This document shows positions 17,647 to 27,688 of a stretch of DNA of 64,000 bases, in pieces (the stretch's first letter is position 1; the number at the start of each line of letters is the position of its first letter). The notes beneath the pieces were generated by a model. That model ran no database searches and had not been told where the DNA came from. It saw only the letters and a program-made list of their open reading frames with translations. The position numbers and the translations under genes are program-made. Origin of the DNA: an uncultured Collinsella sp. (GTDB taxonomy: Bacteria; Actinomycetota; Coriobacteriia; Coriobacteriales; Coriobacteriaceae); contig CANRSF010000005.1 in assembly GCA_947642445.1 (NCBI GenBank), positions 1 to 64,000 of the forward strand, in the 5' to 3' direction.

Positions 17647-17687
17647 ACCGAGCGAATGTGATTGGGCATCTGGGAAAAGGGGTCGCG

Positions 17688-18113
17688 ATGAACAAGTTGA
17701 GGACGCTTGCCGACGTGTTGCGCCAGGCTGGCTTTGCGCGCATCACGGGCCTGTTTCTCGTCTTCTATCTGCTGTGCTCGACGGCCGTCTGGCTGTCCGA
17801 GCCCACGACCCTTACGTTTGGCGACGGCCTCTGGTTTAGCTTTGAGACCGTATCGACGATCGGCTTCGGTGATATCCCGGCCGAGACGCCGGTTGCCCGC
17901 GCTATCACCGTCGTTTTGAGCGTCATCAGCATCTTCTACATCGCCATGCTCACGGGCGTGGCGGTGAACTACTGCAACACGCTCATCAAGATGCGCCAAA
18001 AGGACACCATGGCGCGCTTTATGGATGATCTGGAGCATTTGGAAGAGCTCGATCGTGACGAGCTTGCCGACCTATCGCGCCGTGTGCGCGAATATCGCCG
18101 ACGCCAACGCTAG
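17688..18113 (+). CDS. Two-helix potassium channel protein
   Basis: A 141-residue ion channel subunit. Two membrane helices flank a pore loop with selectivity filter TIGFGD (STIGFGDIPAETP). The C-terminal cytosolic tail is helical and charged, without a recognisable RCK domain. The ATG at 17688 follows GGGAAAAGGGG. Expected to assemble as a tetramer for K+ conductance; the filter reads GFG rather than GYG, as in some bacterial channels. Confidence 0.88.
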   Translation: MNKLRTLADVLRQAGFARITGLFLVFYLLCSTAVWLSEPTTLTFGDGLWFSFETVSTIGFGDIPAETPVARAITVVLSVISIFYIAMLTGVAVNYCNTLIKMRQKDTMARFMDDLEHLEELDRDELADLSRRVREYRRRQR

Positions 18114-18149
18114 AACGGGCGCCGCGCGTCACGACGAGGGGGACTGAAT

Positions 18150-18683
18150 ATGAATATCACGGTATACCTGGGTGCCAGCGTCGGCAATGACCCGGCGTTT
18201 CTGCCCGCGGTGCAGGAGCTGGGCGACTGGATTGGCGCTAACGGACACGCGTTGGTATACGGCGGGTCCAAGTCGGGTCTGATGGGTGCGCTCGCCGATA
18301 GCGTACTCGAGGCAGGTGGACACGTGACGGGTGTTGAACCGAGCTTTTTTATCGAGGCCGAGTTTCAACATGACGGTATCGACGACCTTATCGTGACGAG
18401 TGACATGGCCGAACGCAAGGCCAAGATGATTGAGCTCGGTGACGCGTTCATCGCCTTTCCCGGTGGGACGGGTACGCTCGAGGAGATCGCCGAGGTCATG
18501 TCGGCCGTGTCATTGGGACATCTGAGTACGCCGTGTATTCTGTATAACTTGGACGGCTACTACAACGACCTTAGGTCGTTGCTCGAGCACATGATCGATA
18601 AAGGCCTATCGAGCTCGCAGCGTCAGGCCGGCATCTACTTTGCCGACGACCTGCACCAAATTGCATCGATTATCGACAACTAG
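18150..18683 (+). CDS. LOG-family nucleotide phosphoribohydrolase
   Basis: Rossmann-like enzyme of 177 residues, related to lysine-decarboxylase-like LOG proteins that release free base from cytokinin-type nucleoside monophosphates. The signatures YGGSKSGLMGALAD and FPGGTGTLEEI (the PGGxGTxxE phosphate/catalytic motif) are complete. It starts 36 bases after the K+ channel gene. In gut bacteria the physiological substrate is not established. Confidence 0.9.
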   Translation: MNITVYLGASVGNDPAFLPAVQELGDWIGANGHALVYGGSKSGLMGALADSVLEAGGHVTGVEPSFFIEAEFQHDGIDDLIVTSDMAERKAKMIELGDAFIAFPGGTGTLEEIAEVMSAVSLGHLSTPCILYNLDGYYNDLRSLLEHMIDKGLSSSQRQAGIYFADDLHQIASIIDN

Positions 18684-18764
18684 GCCTTGGGGCCATCGCG
18701 TGTGCGGCGCCCAACGGTGCCGTTTGAGGCGTAGATGGTTGGCCCGTCCGCGCTGTGCCCGTCC

Positions 18765-18770
18765 TACAAT
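18765..18770 (+). promoter_or_regulatory. -10 box of ClC channel gene
   Basis: TACAAT in gtcctacaataaaac, 39 bases before the ATG. No clear -35. Confidence 0.4.
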
Positions 18771-18809
18771 AAAACGTATCTTTGTCGATTTAGACCACGG
18801 GAGGTCCTG

Positions 18810-20099
18810 ATGGACAACCTTGCAAAACCCAAAAACCGTGCGCTGTTTTTAGTTAGCGTGGCCGTGACCGGTGCGTTTGCAGGCGCCGCGGTCTGGCTGT
18901 TTTTCTTTGCGATGGAGCACGGTATCGACTATCTATGGACCGAGATCCCGCATATGCTGGGCGTCGCTTCGCCCGAGCTCGCGAGCGGTCCGTTCGGTTT
19001 TTTGCCCTACCCGTTTTTCGTCTGCCTGCTGGGCGGTCTGCTAATCGGTCTGTACGAAAAGATGACGGGCACCAAGACCGATGACCTCAACCAAGTGATG
19101 GTCAAGGTAAAGCGCGACGGCCGCTACCCGTACGACAACTTGGGCAAGCTTTCGCTTGCGGCATTGCTGCCGCTGCTATTTGGCGGAAGCATTGGACCGG
19201 AGGCCGGCCTGACCGGCGTCATTGCGGGTCTGTGCAGCTGGGTCGGCGACCGCATGTGTCGCTTTGGCGCCGAGTTTAGGCAGCTCACGCTGCTGGGCAC
19301 CCAGGCTGCCCTGACGGCGCTCTTTACCGCGCCCGTCTTTGGCTTTGTGGCGCCGCTTGCCGGTAGCGCCGACGGCGACGAGGGCTTTGCGTCCGACGAG
19401 ATCGCGATCAAGCTGCCCAAGGCACAGAAGACCGTGGTCTACGGCATTGCGATTGCCGGCGGCCTGGGCACCTACCTGCTGCTTGGCCAGCTTGTGGGCG
19501 GCGGCATGGGCATGCCCAGGTTCGAGTCCGCCGAGGTGGGCAACCTGGAGCTTACCTGGCTCATTCCTCTGTCGCTGATCGGAACAATCTGCGGCTGGCT
19601 GTACTTTGTCTCGGAACACGCGAGCGAGGCGCTGTCCCATGCCATAGGGGAGCGCCCTGTCGTCAAGGCCATGCTAGCCGGTCTGGCGCTCGCCATCTGC
19701 GGCACGGTCCTGCCCTACACCATGTTTGCCGGCGAGACGCAGGCCGATGTGCTCATGGAGACCTATATGACCATTCCCGCTGGCGTGCTCATCGCAACCG
19801 GTCTTGTCAAGGCCGTGTTGACGCCCGCCCTTATCAACATGGGCTGGCGCGGCGGCCACTTCTTCCCCGTCATCTTCTCGGGCGTGAGCCTGGGCTATGG
19901 TCTTGCCATCCTGACGGGCGCCGATCCGGTCTTTTGCGTCGCCGTCTGCACGGCATCGACGATGGGTGCGGTCATGCGCCAGCCCATCATGGTCGTGGGC
20001 CTGCTGCTCATGTGCTTCCCGCTCAAGGGCATCGTCTGCATGATCATCGCCGCCGTTATCGCCGCTGGCATTCCGCTGCCCAAGCCGCTGCGCAAGTAG
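18810..20099 (+). CDS. ClC-family chloride channel or exchanger
   Basis: Polytopic anion transporter of 429 residues. The selectivity motif GGSIGPEAGL in helix N1 matches GxxGPE of ClC proteins, and a second-half motif (WRGGHFFPVIFSG) corresponds to the GxFxP segment. About ten hydrophobic helices are visible and there are no CBS domains. The ATG at 18810 follows GGGAGG. It could exchange chloride or fluoride against protons; the sequence alone does not decide. Confidence 0.9.
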   Translation: MDNLAKPKNRALFLVSVAVTGAFAGAAVWLFFFAMEHGIDYLWTEIPHMLGVASPELASGPFGFLPYPFFVCLLGGLLIGLYEKMTGTKTDDLNQVMVKVKRDGRYPYDNLGKLSLAALLPLLFGGSIGPEAGLTGVIAGLCSWVGDRMCRFGAEFRQLTLLGTQAALTALFTAPVFGFVAPLAGSADGDEGFASDEIAIKLPKAQKTVVYGIAIAGGLGTYLLLGQLVGGGMGMPRFESAEVGNLELTWLIPLSLIGTICGWLYFVSEHASEALSHAIGERPVVKAMLAGLALAICGTVLPYTMFAGETQADVLMETYMTIPAGVLIATGLVKAVLTPALINMGWRGGHFFPVIFSGVSLGYGLAILTGADPVFCVAVCTASTMGAVMRQPIMVVGLLLMCFPLKGIVCMIIAAVIAAGIPLPKPLRK

Positions 20100-20188
20100 C
20101 ACAGTGGCGCACGCCGGGGACATGCCGTTTGCCACGGATTTGCGGGGAGGGGGGCGATCACTCCCTTCGTGGATCGAGACTCGCATGC

Positions 20189-21763
20189 TTACAGATTGCG
20201 TACTCGATAAACCTTGGTGCTGACGGCGCAGCTCAGTGCACATAGCACGAGGGCCAGCGCGGCAATTCCTGCGCACAGACAGCCGAGGACGGCAGGATCG
20301 GGGTTCGCCCCGGCAATCGACATAAGCCAGTTGCTGATGGGGTTGGAGGAGCTCAGTGCGGCCATGGCAAGGCATCCGAGCAGAGCAAACAGGCCGACGG
20401 ATAGGCGTAGCGCCTCCATGTGTCCAAAGCGAAAGAACAGCGGCTGCGCCAGAAATACCATCATGAGTGAGATGAGCATCGAGGCTGCCGAGGCGATTGC
20501 GATCTCAAAGACGGTTTGTCCTGTCGAGGTCACGCCCGCACTGTTGAAGAGCGGAAGGACGATGATGTTCAAAAGCACGGCGGCGCAGGCCATGATGGCC
20601 GAGAAGACAACGATGCACAGGTAGCGGGCACAAATAATGTCTTTGCGCGAGAAGGGCAGCGTCGCCCGATAACGCTCCCAGCCATTTTGATTGTCGAAGC
20701 CGGCCAGCGAATTCATGACCGTGATGGGCGACATGGCGCTGACCGCGCAGGCGCCGGCGCTCATACCGGAATCGCCATCCGATGCGTTGGCGAGGGTCAA
20801 CACGACGAAGATGAACAGGCCGACGCCCGCAATGCTCGGGATAAGCGTGCGAACGATGGCGAGCTCGGACATAAAGGCGCGTTTCATTTCGAAGCCCCTT
20901 TCAGCATGAGGCGGATAGTCATCAATGGTTGCCCGATCGCAGGGAATCTCGGGAAAGGCCTCGAGCGTATCGCGACGGTTGGGCACGAGCACGTCCACGC
21001 TGTAGGCGTGGTGGGCGGCGCGGGCGCCTTCGACGCAAGCCGTAAGCTCGGCGGCCTGTGCTTGGGTACAGTGGGCGATGCCGGCGCGGTCGGTAATGTC
21101 CTCGCGCGGCAGGTCAAACACAATCGAGCCGTTATCGATACAGATGACGCGGTCGGCAGTGCGATCGAGGTCGGACGTAATGTGGCTCGAGAGCAGCACG
21201 CTGCGCTGGCCGTCGGCGACAAAGGCAAGCAGCTCATCAAGCAGTTCCTCGCGTGCCATGGGATCGAGGCCCGCGGTGGCTTCGTCCAAAACGAGCAGCT
21301 TGGCATTGTGGCTGAGCGCACAGGCAAGCTGCAGTTTCATGCCCATGCCGCGGGAGAGGTCCTTGACCTTTGTCCTGGGATCGAGGCCAAATCGGTTGAT
21401 GAATCCGGCGAACGTTTTGCGGTCCCACGTGGGGTACGCAGGGCCTACGAGCGCCTCGATTTGGCCCACCTTGAGCGTGGAGGGGAAGGGGCACGTGTCC
21501 AGGACAAGACCGACGCGGGAGCGCAGGTGGCGTTGCGATTCATCGGGCGCCTCGGCGCCACAGCGCTGCCCAAACAGGCGCACCTCGCCGGCATCGAGTT
21601 TGATAAGCCCGAGCGCGGCTCGAATCGTCGTTGTTTTGCCAGCACCGTTGGCACCAACAAAGCCAACGATCTGGCCAGGCTCCACGGCAAGCGTGACGTC
21701 GCGCAGCGAAAAGCGATCGCTCACATGGCGCGACGCACCTTTGAGTTCTAGCAAGTTTTGCAT
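20189..21763 (-). CDS. ABC-2 type transporter, ATPase and permease in one frame
   Basis: Residues 1-290 are an ATPase (Walker A GANGAGKTTTIR, signature LSRGMGMKL, Walker B LLVLDEATAGLDP). From ATG 20887 a six-helix permease of 232 residues follows in the same frame. Removing one base near 20914 would instead end the ATPase in RATIDDIRLMLKGASK, with a TGA overlapping the permease ATG as ATGA, the usual arrangement. The fusion is therefore probably a one-base insertion or sequence error. The ATPase ATG at 21763 is 23 bases behind the GntR gene. Likely a YtrA-controlled exporter. Confidence 0.82.
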   Translation of the reverse strand: MQNLLELKGASRHVSDRFSLRDVTLAVEPGQIVGFVGANGAGKTTTIRAALGLIKLDAGEVRLFGQRCGAEAPDESQRHLRSRVGLVLDTCPFPSTLKVGQIEALVGPAYPTWDRKTFAGFINRFGLDPRTKVKDLSRGMGMKLQLACALSHNAKLLVLDEATAGLDPMAREELLDELLAFVADGQRSVLLSSHITSDLDRTADRVICIDNGSIVFDLPREDITDRAGIAHCTQAQAAELTACVEGARAAHHAYSVDVLVPNRRDTLEAFPEIPCDRATIDDYPPHAERGFEMKRAFMSELAIVRTLIPSIAGVGLFIFVVLTLANASDGDSGMSAGACAVSAMSPITVMNSLAGFDNQNGWERYRATLPFSRKDIICARYLCIVVFSAIMACAAVLLNIIVLPLFNSAGVTSTGQTVFEIAIASAASMLISLMMVFLAQPLFFRFGHMEALRLSVGLFALLGCLAMAALSSSNPISNWLMSIAGANPDPAVLGCLCAGIAALALVLCALSCAVSTKVYRVRNL

Positions 21764-21786
21764 GGTATAGCCTTTCTTGCAGATGG

Positions 21787-22167
21787 CTACTGCATGGTTT
21801 CGGGGGCCACCAGGTCGAGCATTTCGTGCAGTTTGTCGCGCGTGACGCCCAGGGTTTCGGCTTGGCTCGCCGCTTTCGCAAGCAGCTCTTCGATATGGCA
21901 GAGCTGGTTTTCGCGCAAGAGCTTCTGGTTGCCCTCGGCGACAAAGCAGCCCTTGCCCTGCACGGTGCAGATAAAGCCGAGTTGCTCCAGGTCGGCGTAG
22001 GCGCGCTTGGTGGTGATGACGCTCACGCCGAGGTCGCTCGCGAGCGTACGGATGCTGGGTAGTTTGGCTCCCGCAGCGAGTACGCCCGAAAGGATCTGAG
22101 CTTTGACCTGCGAGGAGATCTGCTCGTAGATGGGCTTGTCGCTCGAATTGGATAGGATGATGTCCAC
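21787..22167 (-). CDS. GntR-family regulator, YtrA subfamily
   Basis: A 126-residue repressor type. The N-terminal winged helix (PIYEQISSQVKAQILSG, LPSIRTLASDLGVS, GFICTVQGKGCFV) is typical, and the short C-terminal helical tail lacks a ligand domain, as in YtrA proteins. TAAGGAG precedes the ATG. It is first in an operon with the ABC transporter and probably represses it, with AT-rich palindromes just upstream. Confidence 0.92.
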   Translation of the reverse strand: MDIILSNSSDKPIYEQISSQVKAQILSGVLAAGAKLPSIRTLASDLGVSVITTKRAYADLEQLGFICTVQGKGCFVAEGNQKLLRENQLCHIEELLAKAASQAETLGVTRDKLHEMLDLVAPETMQ

Positions 22168-22190
22168 AGCGGCTCCTTAGCTGTTGGGCT

Positions 22191-22229
22191 ACACGTGTAT
22201 ATAACCGGTAAGCACAGTATATATACACT
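22191..22229 (-). promoter_or_regulatory. Probable YtrA-type operator and promoter
   Basis: Two TGTATATA-type elements (acacgtgtatata and agtatatatacact, the latter near-palindromic) lie 24-62 bases upstream of the GntR ATG and overlap the likely -10. Autoregulation is inferred. Confidence 0.5.
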
Positions 22230-22292
22230 ATGCACAGTTATGCAAGAGCTAAATGTGGAATAGTCCGCCAGTGCCGCGCTTGCCCCAAAACA

Positions 22293-22589
22293 ATCTCAAT
22301 CTGTAACACCTAGGTCCGTTTTGGGTCGCCTGCTGTTACAGATCGAGATCTTATTTGCCCGCCTGCTTATTTGTCTCAATCTGTAACAGTAAGAGTCGAT
22401 TTGCGCGGCTAGATGTTACAGATTGAGACATTGGCTCCCTGCCTTCCTGTTTATCTCGAATTGTAACAGTTAGACCTGATTTGGGCGGCTAGATGTTACA
22501 GATTGAGATTGTGCCGGCGGGCCTGCCAGTTTGTCTCGATCTGTAACAGGTAGGGGCTCAAAACCCGTCTTGCTGTTACAGATCGAGAC
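22293..22589. repeat. Array of four hairpins at 80-bp period
   Basis: Units 22293-22349, 22373-22429, 22453-22509 and 22533-22589. Each has a 16-base left arm close to tctcaatctgtaaca, a 25-base loop, and a complementary 16-base right arm. The 23-base spacers between units share a gcc-rich core ending in ttt. Units 2 and 4 pair perfectly, and the outer base pair alternates a-t, g-c, a-t, g-c. The array sits between the divergent GntR and prfC genes; function unknown. Confidence 0.92.
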
Positions 22590-22673
22590 AGTCTTTGAGG
22601 CAGCGGCCCGGTGCACAGCGATCTTGGCTGATGAATTTGTCCTGATAGGTGCCCTATGGCGGGATTTCGCGGC

Positions 22674-22679
22674 TACAAT
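22674..22679 (+). promoter_or_regulatory. -10 box of prfC
   Basis: TACAAT in ggctacaatagtacgg, 48 bases before the ATG. Confidence 0.45.
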
Positions 22680-22726
22680 AGTACGGTTTCAACGACGTAA
22701 TGCACTCAATGCAAGAAAGGATCCGC

Positions 22727-24340
<1,614 letters not shown>

Positions 24341-24345
24341 CGCAT

Positions 24346-24379
24346 CGGCGCGGTGGCCCCGCGGGGCTGCCGCGCCGTT
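24346..24379 (+). terminator. GC-rich hairpin after prfC
   Basis: cggcgcgg pairs with ccgcgccg with an inner ccccgcgggg stem, followed by a short ttt. Confidence 0.6.
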
Positions 24380-24496
24380 TGCTTGCCTGATGCCGTGTGA
24401 GCGGCTATCATACCCACCGTCGTCTCAAGACCGGGGCGTCCGAGCAGTTCGGGTCCGATATCCTGCTCGTTAAACCTAAAACCAAAGGAGTACATA

Positions 24497-25219
24497 ATGA
24501 TCAAGAAGGTCATGGAGGACTACAAGGTCCTGTTGCGGAGCATTCCCGCGGCAACGGTTTCGCTGTTTTTCGTGAGCGTCATCATGATGAACCTGCTGGC
24601 CAACAAAGAGCTCATCAGCCTGCCGTATCTGGCACTCGATTGCGGCTTTGTGGTGAGCTGGGTTTCGTTTTTGTGCCAGGACATGATCTGCAAGCGCTTT
24701 GGCGCCAAGGCATCCATCAAAATCTCTATCCTCGCGCTGCTGGTCAACCTGGCCGTGAGCCTGTGCTTTTGGGCATGCTCGCTCACGCCCGGCATGTGGG
24801 GCGCTTACTACGACACGGGTATGATCGAGGTCAACACCGCCCTTAACGCCACCATTGGCGGCACCTGGTACGTGGTGCTGGGATCTTCGCTGGCAATGCT
24901 CGTTTCTGCCGTGGTTAACTCCACGCTCAACCAGTCGCTCGGCCGTATGCTCAAAAAGAATAATTTTGCGAGCTTCGCCTTCCGTTCCTATGTGTCCACG
25001 GGTGTTGGCCAGTTTATCGACAACCTGGTCTTTGCCATTGTGGTGAGCCACACGTTCTTTGGTTGGACCTGGGTGCAGGTCCTTATGTGCTCGCTGACCG
25101 GCGCTGTTGCCGAGCTGCTGTGCGAGGTCTTCCTGAGCCCCGTGGGCTACAAGGTCGTGCGTGGCTGGGAGCGCGAGAATGTGGGCGCCGAGTACCTCAA
25201 GCGCCACGCAACCGCTTAA
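24497..25219 (+). CDS. VUT-family (YhhQ-like) queuosine precursor transporter
   Basis: A 240-residue polytopic membrane protein with six or seven helices. The pattern MMNLLANKELISLP, the VSWVSFLCQDMICKRFGAK loop and FIDNLVFAIV fit the vitamin-uptake-transporter/YhhQ family, which imports queuine or preQ1/preQ0. AAAGGAG precedes the ATG. No queuosine biosynthesis gene or recognisable preQ1 riboswitch is adjacent, so the substrate remains family-level inference. Confidence 0.82.
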   Translation: MIKKVMEDYKVLLRSIPAATVSLFFVSVIMMNLLANKELISLPYLALDCGFVVSWVSFLCQDMICKRFGAKASIKISILALLVNLAVSLCFWACSLTPGMWGAYYDTGMIEVNTALNATIGGTWYVVLGSSLAMLVSAVVNSTLNQSLGRMLKKNNFASFAFRSYVSTGVGQFIDNLVFAIVVSHTFFGWTWVQVLMCSLTGAVAELLCEVFLSPVGYKVVRGWERENVGAEYLKRHATA

Positions 25220-25228
25220 GGAGCAAGT

Positions 25229-25909
25229 ATGCGGGTTTTGATCACGGGCGCTTCGGGCGGTATCGGAGCCGCGTGCGTGCAGCGCTTTTTGGACGAGGGC
25301 CACGAGGTCGTGGGCTTTGATCTGCTGCCGGCGGCGATCGAACACGAGCGCTACCGCCATCTGATCGTTGATGTCCGCGAGCCGGACTCGTTTCCGGGCA
25401 ACCTTGAGCCTCAGGTAATCGTGAACGTTGCCGGTACGCAGGATTCGGCCGATGACATCGCCGCCAACCTGCGTGGCACCATCAACGTGACCGAGCGCTA
25501 CGCCTTTGTGGGGGAGGGGCTTGCCGCCAAGCCGACGCCGGCTATCAAATCCGTGGTCAATGTGGGGTCGGCGAGCGGACATACGGGATCGGAGTTTCCC
25601 GCCTATGCTGCCAGCAAAGGCGGCATTATCGCCTACACCAAGAACCTTGCAAACCGCCTGGCGCCGCGGGCCATCGCCAACAGCGTGGACCCGGGCGGCG
25701 TTATCACGCCGCTCAACCGTTGCGTGATGGAAGACGAACACCTGTGGAACCAGATTATGGAGCTCACACCGCTTAAACGCTGGGCCACCGCCCAAGAGAT
25801 CGCCGAGTGGATCTACTTTGTGGGCGTGACCAACCGGTTTATGACCGGGCAGAGCCTGCTGATCGATGGCGGCGAGGCCGGCCGCACACAATTTATTTGG
25901 CCCGAATAG
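25229..25909 (+). CDS. Short-chain dehydrogenase/reductase
   Basis: NAD(P)-dependent oxidoreductase of 226 residues, ten bases after the VUT gene. TGASGGIG is the cofactor loop; the catalytic Ser lies in VGSASGHTG and Tyr-Lys in YAASKGG; the C terminus (MTGQSLLIDGG) is classic. It is slightly shorter than average because the region after the cofactor motif is reduced. The substrate is not evident. Confidence 0.9.
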   Translation: MRVLITGASGGIGAACVQRFLDEGHEVVGFDLLPAAIEHERYRHLIVDVREPDSFPGNLEPQVIVNVAGTQDSADDIAANLRGTINVTERYAFVGEGLAAKPTPAIKSVVNVGSASGHTGSEFPAYAASKGGIIAYTKNLANRLAPRAIANSVDPGGVITPLNRCVMEDEHLWNQIMELTPLKRWATAQEIAEWIYFVGVTNRFMTGQSLLIDGGEAGRTQFIWPE

Positions 25910-25910
25910 G

Positions 25911-25950
25911 AAAACGCGCCCGATGGCAAGATTGCCGTCGGGCGCGTTTT
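25911..25950 (+). terminator. Rho-independent terminator
   Basis: aaaacgcgcccgatggcaa pairs with ttgccgtcgggcgcgtttt just after the SDR stop. Confidence 0.85.
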
Positions 25951-26042
25951 ATGTCACAAATAGGCATCTTTAGCGGAGCATTGTCTCTGTAAAGTGCCTT
26001 TGAGCTGGTAGACTAAACCCCGAAATATGAAAAGGGGGCATA

Positions 26043-27686
26043 TTGGGGCTGTTCGGTTCACACGAGAAGCGCGACGCGGACCGAGCGCGTCGACTTTTTG
26101 AAGAGGCGCTTGCGCAGCAAGGGCCCAACGTTGCGCTGGTCTTGCGTGCCAGCGACTGTCTTCCGCTCTATATCACCCCAAATTTTGAACGCGTCTTTGG
26201 CGTATTGCCCGAGCGTATTGGCGACGACATCGAGACGCTGTACCGTTTTATTCCCGATAGCGACCGTGTTCGCATACAGCGACAGGTGAGGGACTGGGAC
26301 CACGCGACTCCGCTGAACCTTCTGTGCTCCTACCATGCGCCCCATGGAGAAAAAACGCAGCTCAGCATTAGGTTTACGATTGCGCTCATTCAAGACGGCA
26401 CGCAGTACCTGGTTTCTGCAGTCGATGTGACGACCGAAAACGAGCGTATCGCCAAAGCGGAGTCCGAGCGCGATCGCGCCGTCGAGACCGCCAACGCGCG
26501 CACGGACTATATGAACCAGATGAGCCACGAGATCCGCACGCCGCTCAATGGCATCGAGGGCATGATTTCGCTTGCCCGCGAGCATCATGCAGATGAGCCT
26601 CGCCTGATGGACGACTTGTCTCGCGCCTCGCAGCTTTCGGCCTACTTGCTTTCGCTTATCAACGATATGCTCGATATGAGCCGCCTCAACAGCGGGCGCG
26701 TGCGCCTTGACGATGCGCCGTTTGATATGCGTCTGTTTGCCGATGAGATCGAGCGCATGTTTAGCTCGCAGGCAGCCGACAAAGGGCTTACGTACTCGGT
26801 CAATCTGGAGGACTGCGAAAACGTTTTTGTCGTGGGCGACCGCATGCGCCTGTCGCAGATCGTCATCAACTTTATCTCCAATGCGGTCAAGTTTACCGAG
26901 CAGGGCGGCAGCGTTACCGTGACTCTGCGCGAGATGTACCAGGCAGACGGCGGCGTGAGCTATATGCTGCGCGTGCGCGATACGGGCAAGGGCATGGACC
27001 CGCGCTACGTCAGCAAGATCTTTAAGCCGTTTGAGCAAGAGGATCGCACCATCGCGCGCCGCTACGGCGGAACGGGCCTGGGCATGGCCATTACGAGCGT
27101 ACTCGTCGAGCTGATGGGCGGCGAGATCGTCGTCGATACCGAGCCCGGTCGCGGCTCAACGTTTTCGGCCTACATTCCACTGCGACTGGCCACGCCGGAG
27201 CAGATCGAGGACCTTAAACGTAAGGAGCAGACCCTCGAGACGGCGCGCGATTCCATTGACTCGTCGTTTACCTATCAGTTTGAGGGCAAGCGATTCCTGT
27301 TGGCCGAGGATAACGAAATCAATGCCATGATCGTGATTGAGTTGCTGGCAAGACGAGGCGCGGCGGTCGATCGTGCCGAAAACGGCCAGGCGGTCGTTGA
27401 GCGATTTCAGAGCATGCCCACGGGCACGTACGATGCGATCCTCATGGATATTCAGATGCCCGTGCTCAACGGCTGGGAAGCGGCCGAGCAGATACGAGGA
27501 CTTAATCATGAGGATGCCGGCACCATTCCCATCATTGCGCTTTCTGCCAATGACTACACCGAGGACGTTGAGCGTTCGCGCGCCGCGGGCATGAACGGAC
27601 ATGTGGGCAAGCCCATCGACCTAAACGTTTTGAAAGCACAGCTGGCGGCCGCGACGGCCGAGGCAGCTTACCGAGGAAATGAGTAA
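26043..27686 (+). CDS. Hybrid histidine kinase with C-terminal receiver
   Basis: A 547-residue cytosolic kinase. TTG start with AAAAGGGGG at ideal spacing. An N-terminal PAS-like region (about 25-140, LYITPNFERVFG) is followed by HisKA (MSHEIRTPLNG), an ATPase domain (NFISNAVKF, GTGLGMAI) and a receiver (AILMDIQMPVLNG). There are no membrane helices. The stop is two bases before the MoxR gene, so it appears to head the surface-protein operon and may sense an intracellular cue for it. Confidence 0.88.
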   Translation: MGLFGSHEKRDADRARRLFEEALAQQGPNVALVLRASDCLPLYITPNFERVFGVLPERIGDDIETLYRFIPDSDRVRIQRQVRDWDHATPLNLLCSYHAPHGEKTQLSIRFTIALIQDGTQYLVSAVDVTTENERIAKAESERDRAVETANARTDYMNQMSHEIRTPLNGIEGMISLAREHHADEPRLMDDLSRASQLSAYLLSLINDMLDMSRLNSGRVRLDDAPFDMRLFADEIERMFSSQAADKGLTYSVNLEDCENVFVVGDRMRLSQIVINFISNAVKFTEQGGSVTVTLREMYQADGGVSYMLRVRDTGKGMDPRYVSKIFKPFEQEDRTIARRYGGTGLGMAITSVLVELMGGEIVVDTEPGRGSTFSAYIPLRLATPEQIEDLKRKEQTLETARDSIDSSFTYQFEGKRFLLAEDNEINAMIVIELLARRGAAVDRAENGQAVVERFQSMPTGTYDAILMDIQMPVLNGWEAAEQIRGLNHEDAGTIPIIALSANDYTEDVERSRAAGMNGHVGKPIDLNVLKAQLAAATAEAAYRGNE

Positions 27687-27688
27687 CC

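Noticed and set aside
22293..22589. CRISPR array
   Set aside because: Arms alternate in orientation, spacers and loops resemble each other, and no cas gene is present.
24380..24496. preQ1 riboswitch before the VUT transporter
   Set aside because: No arrangement of stem and A-rich tail matching known preQ1 classes could be drawn.
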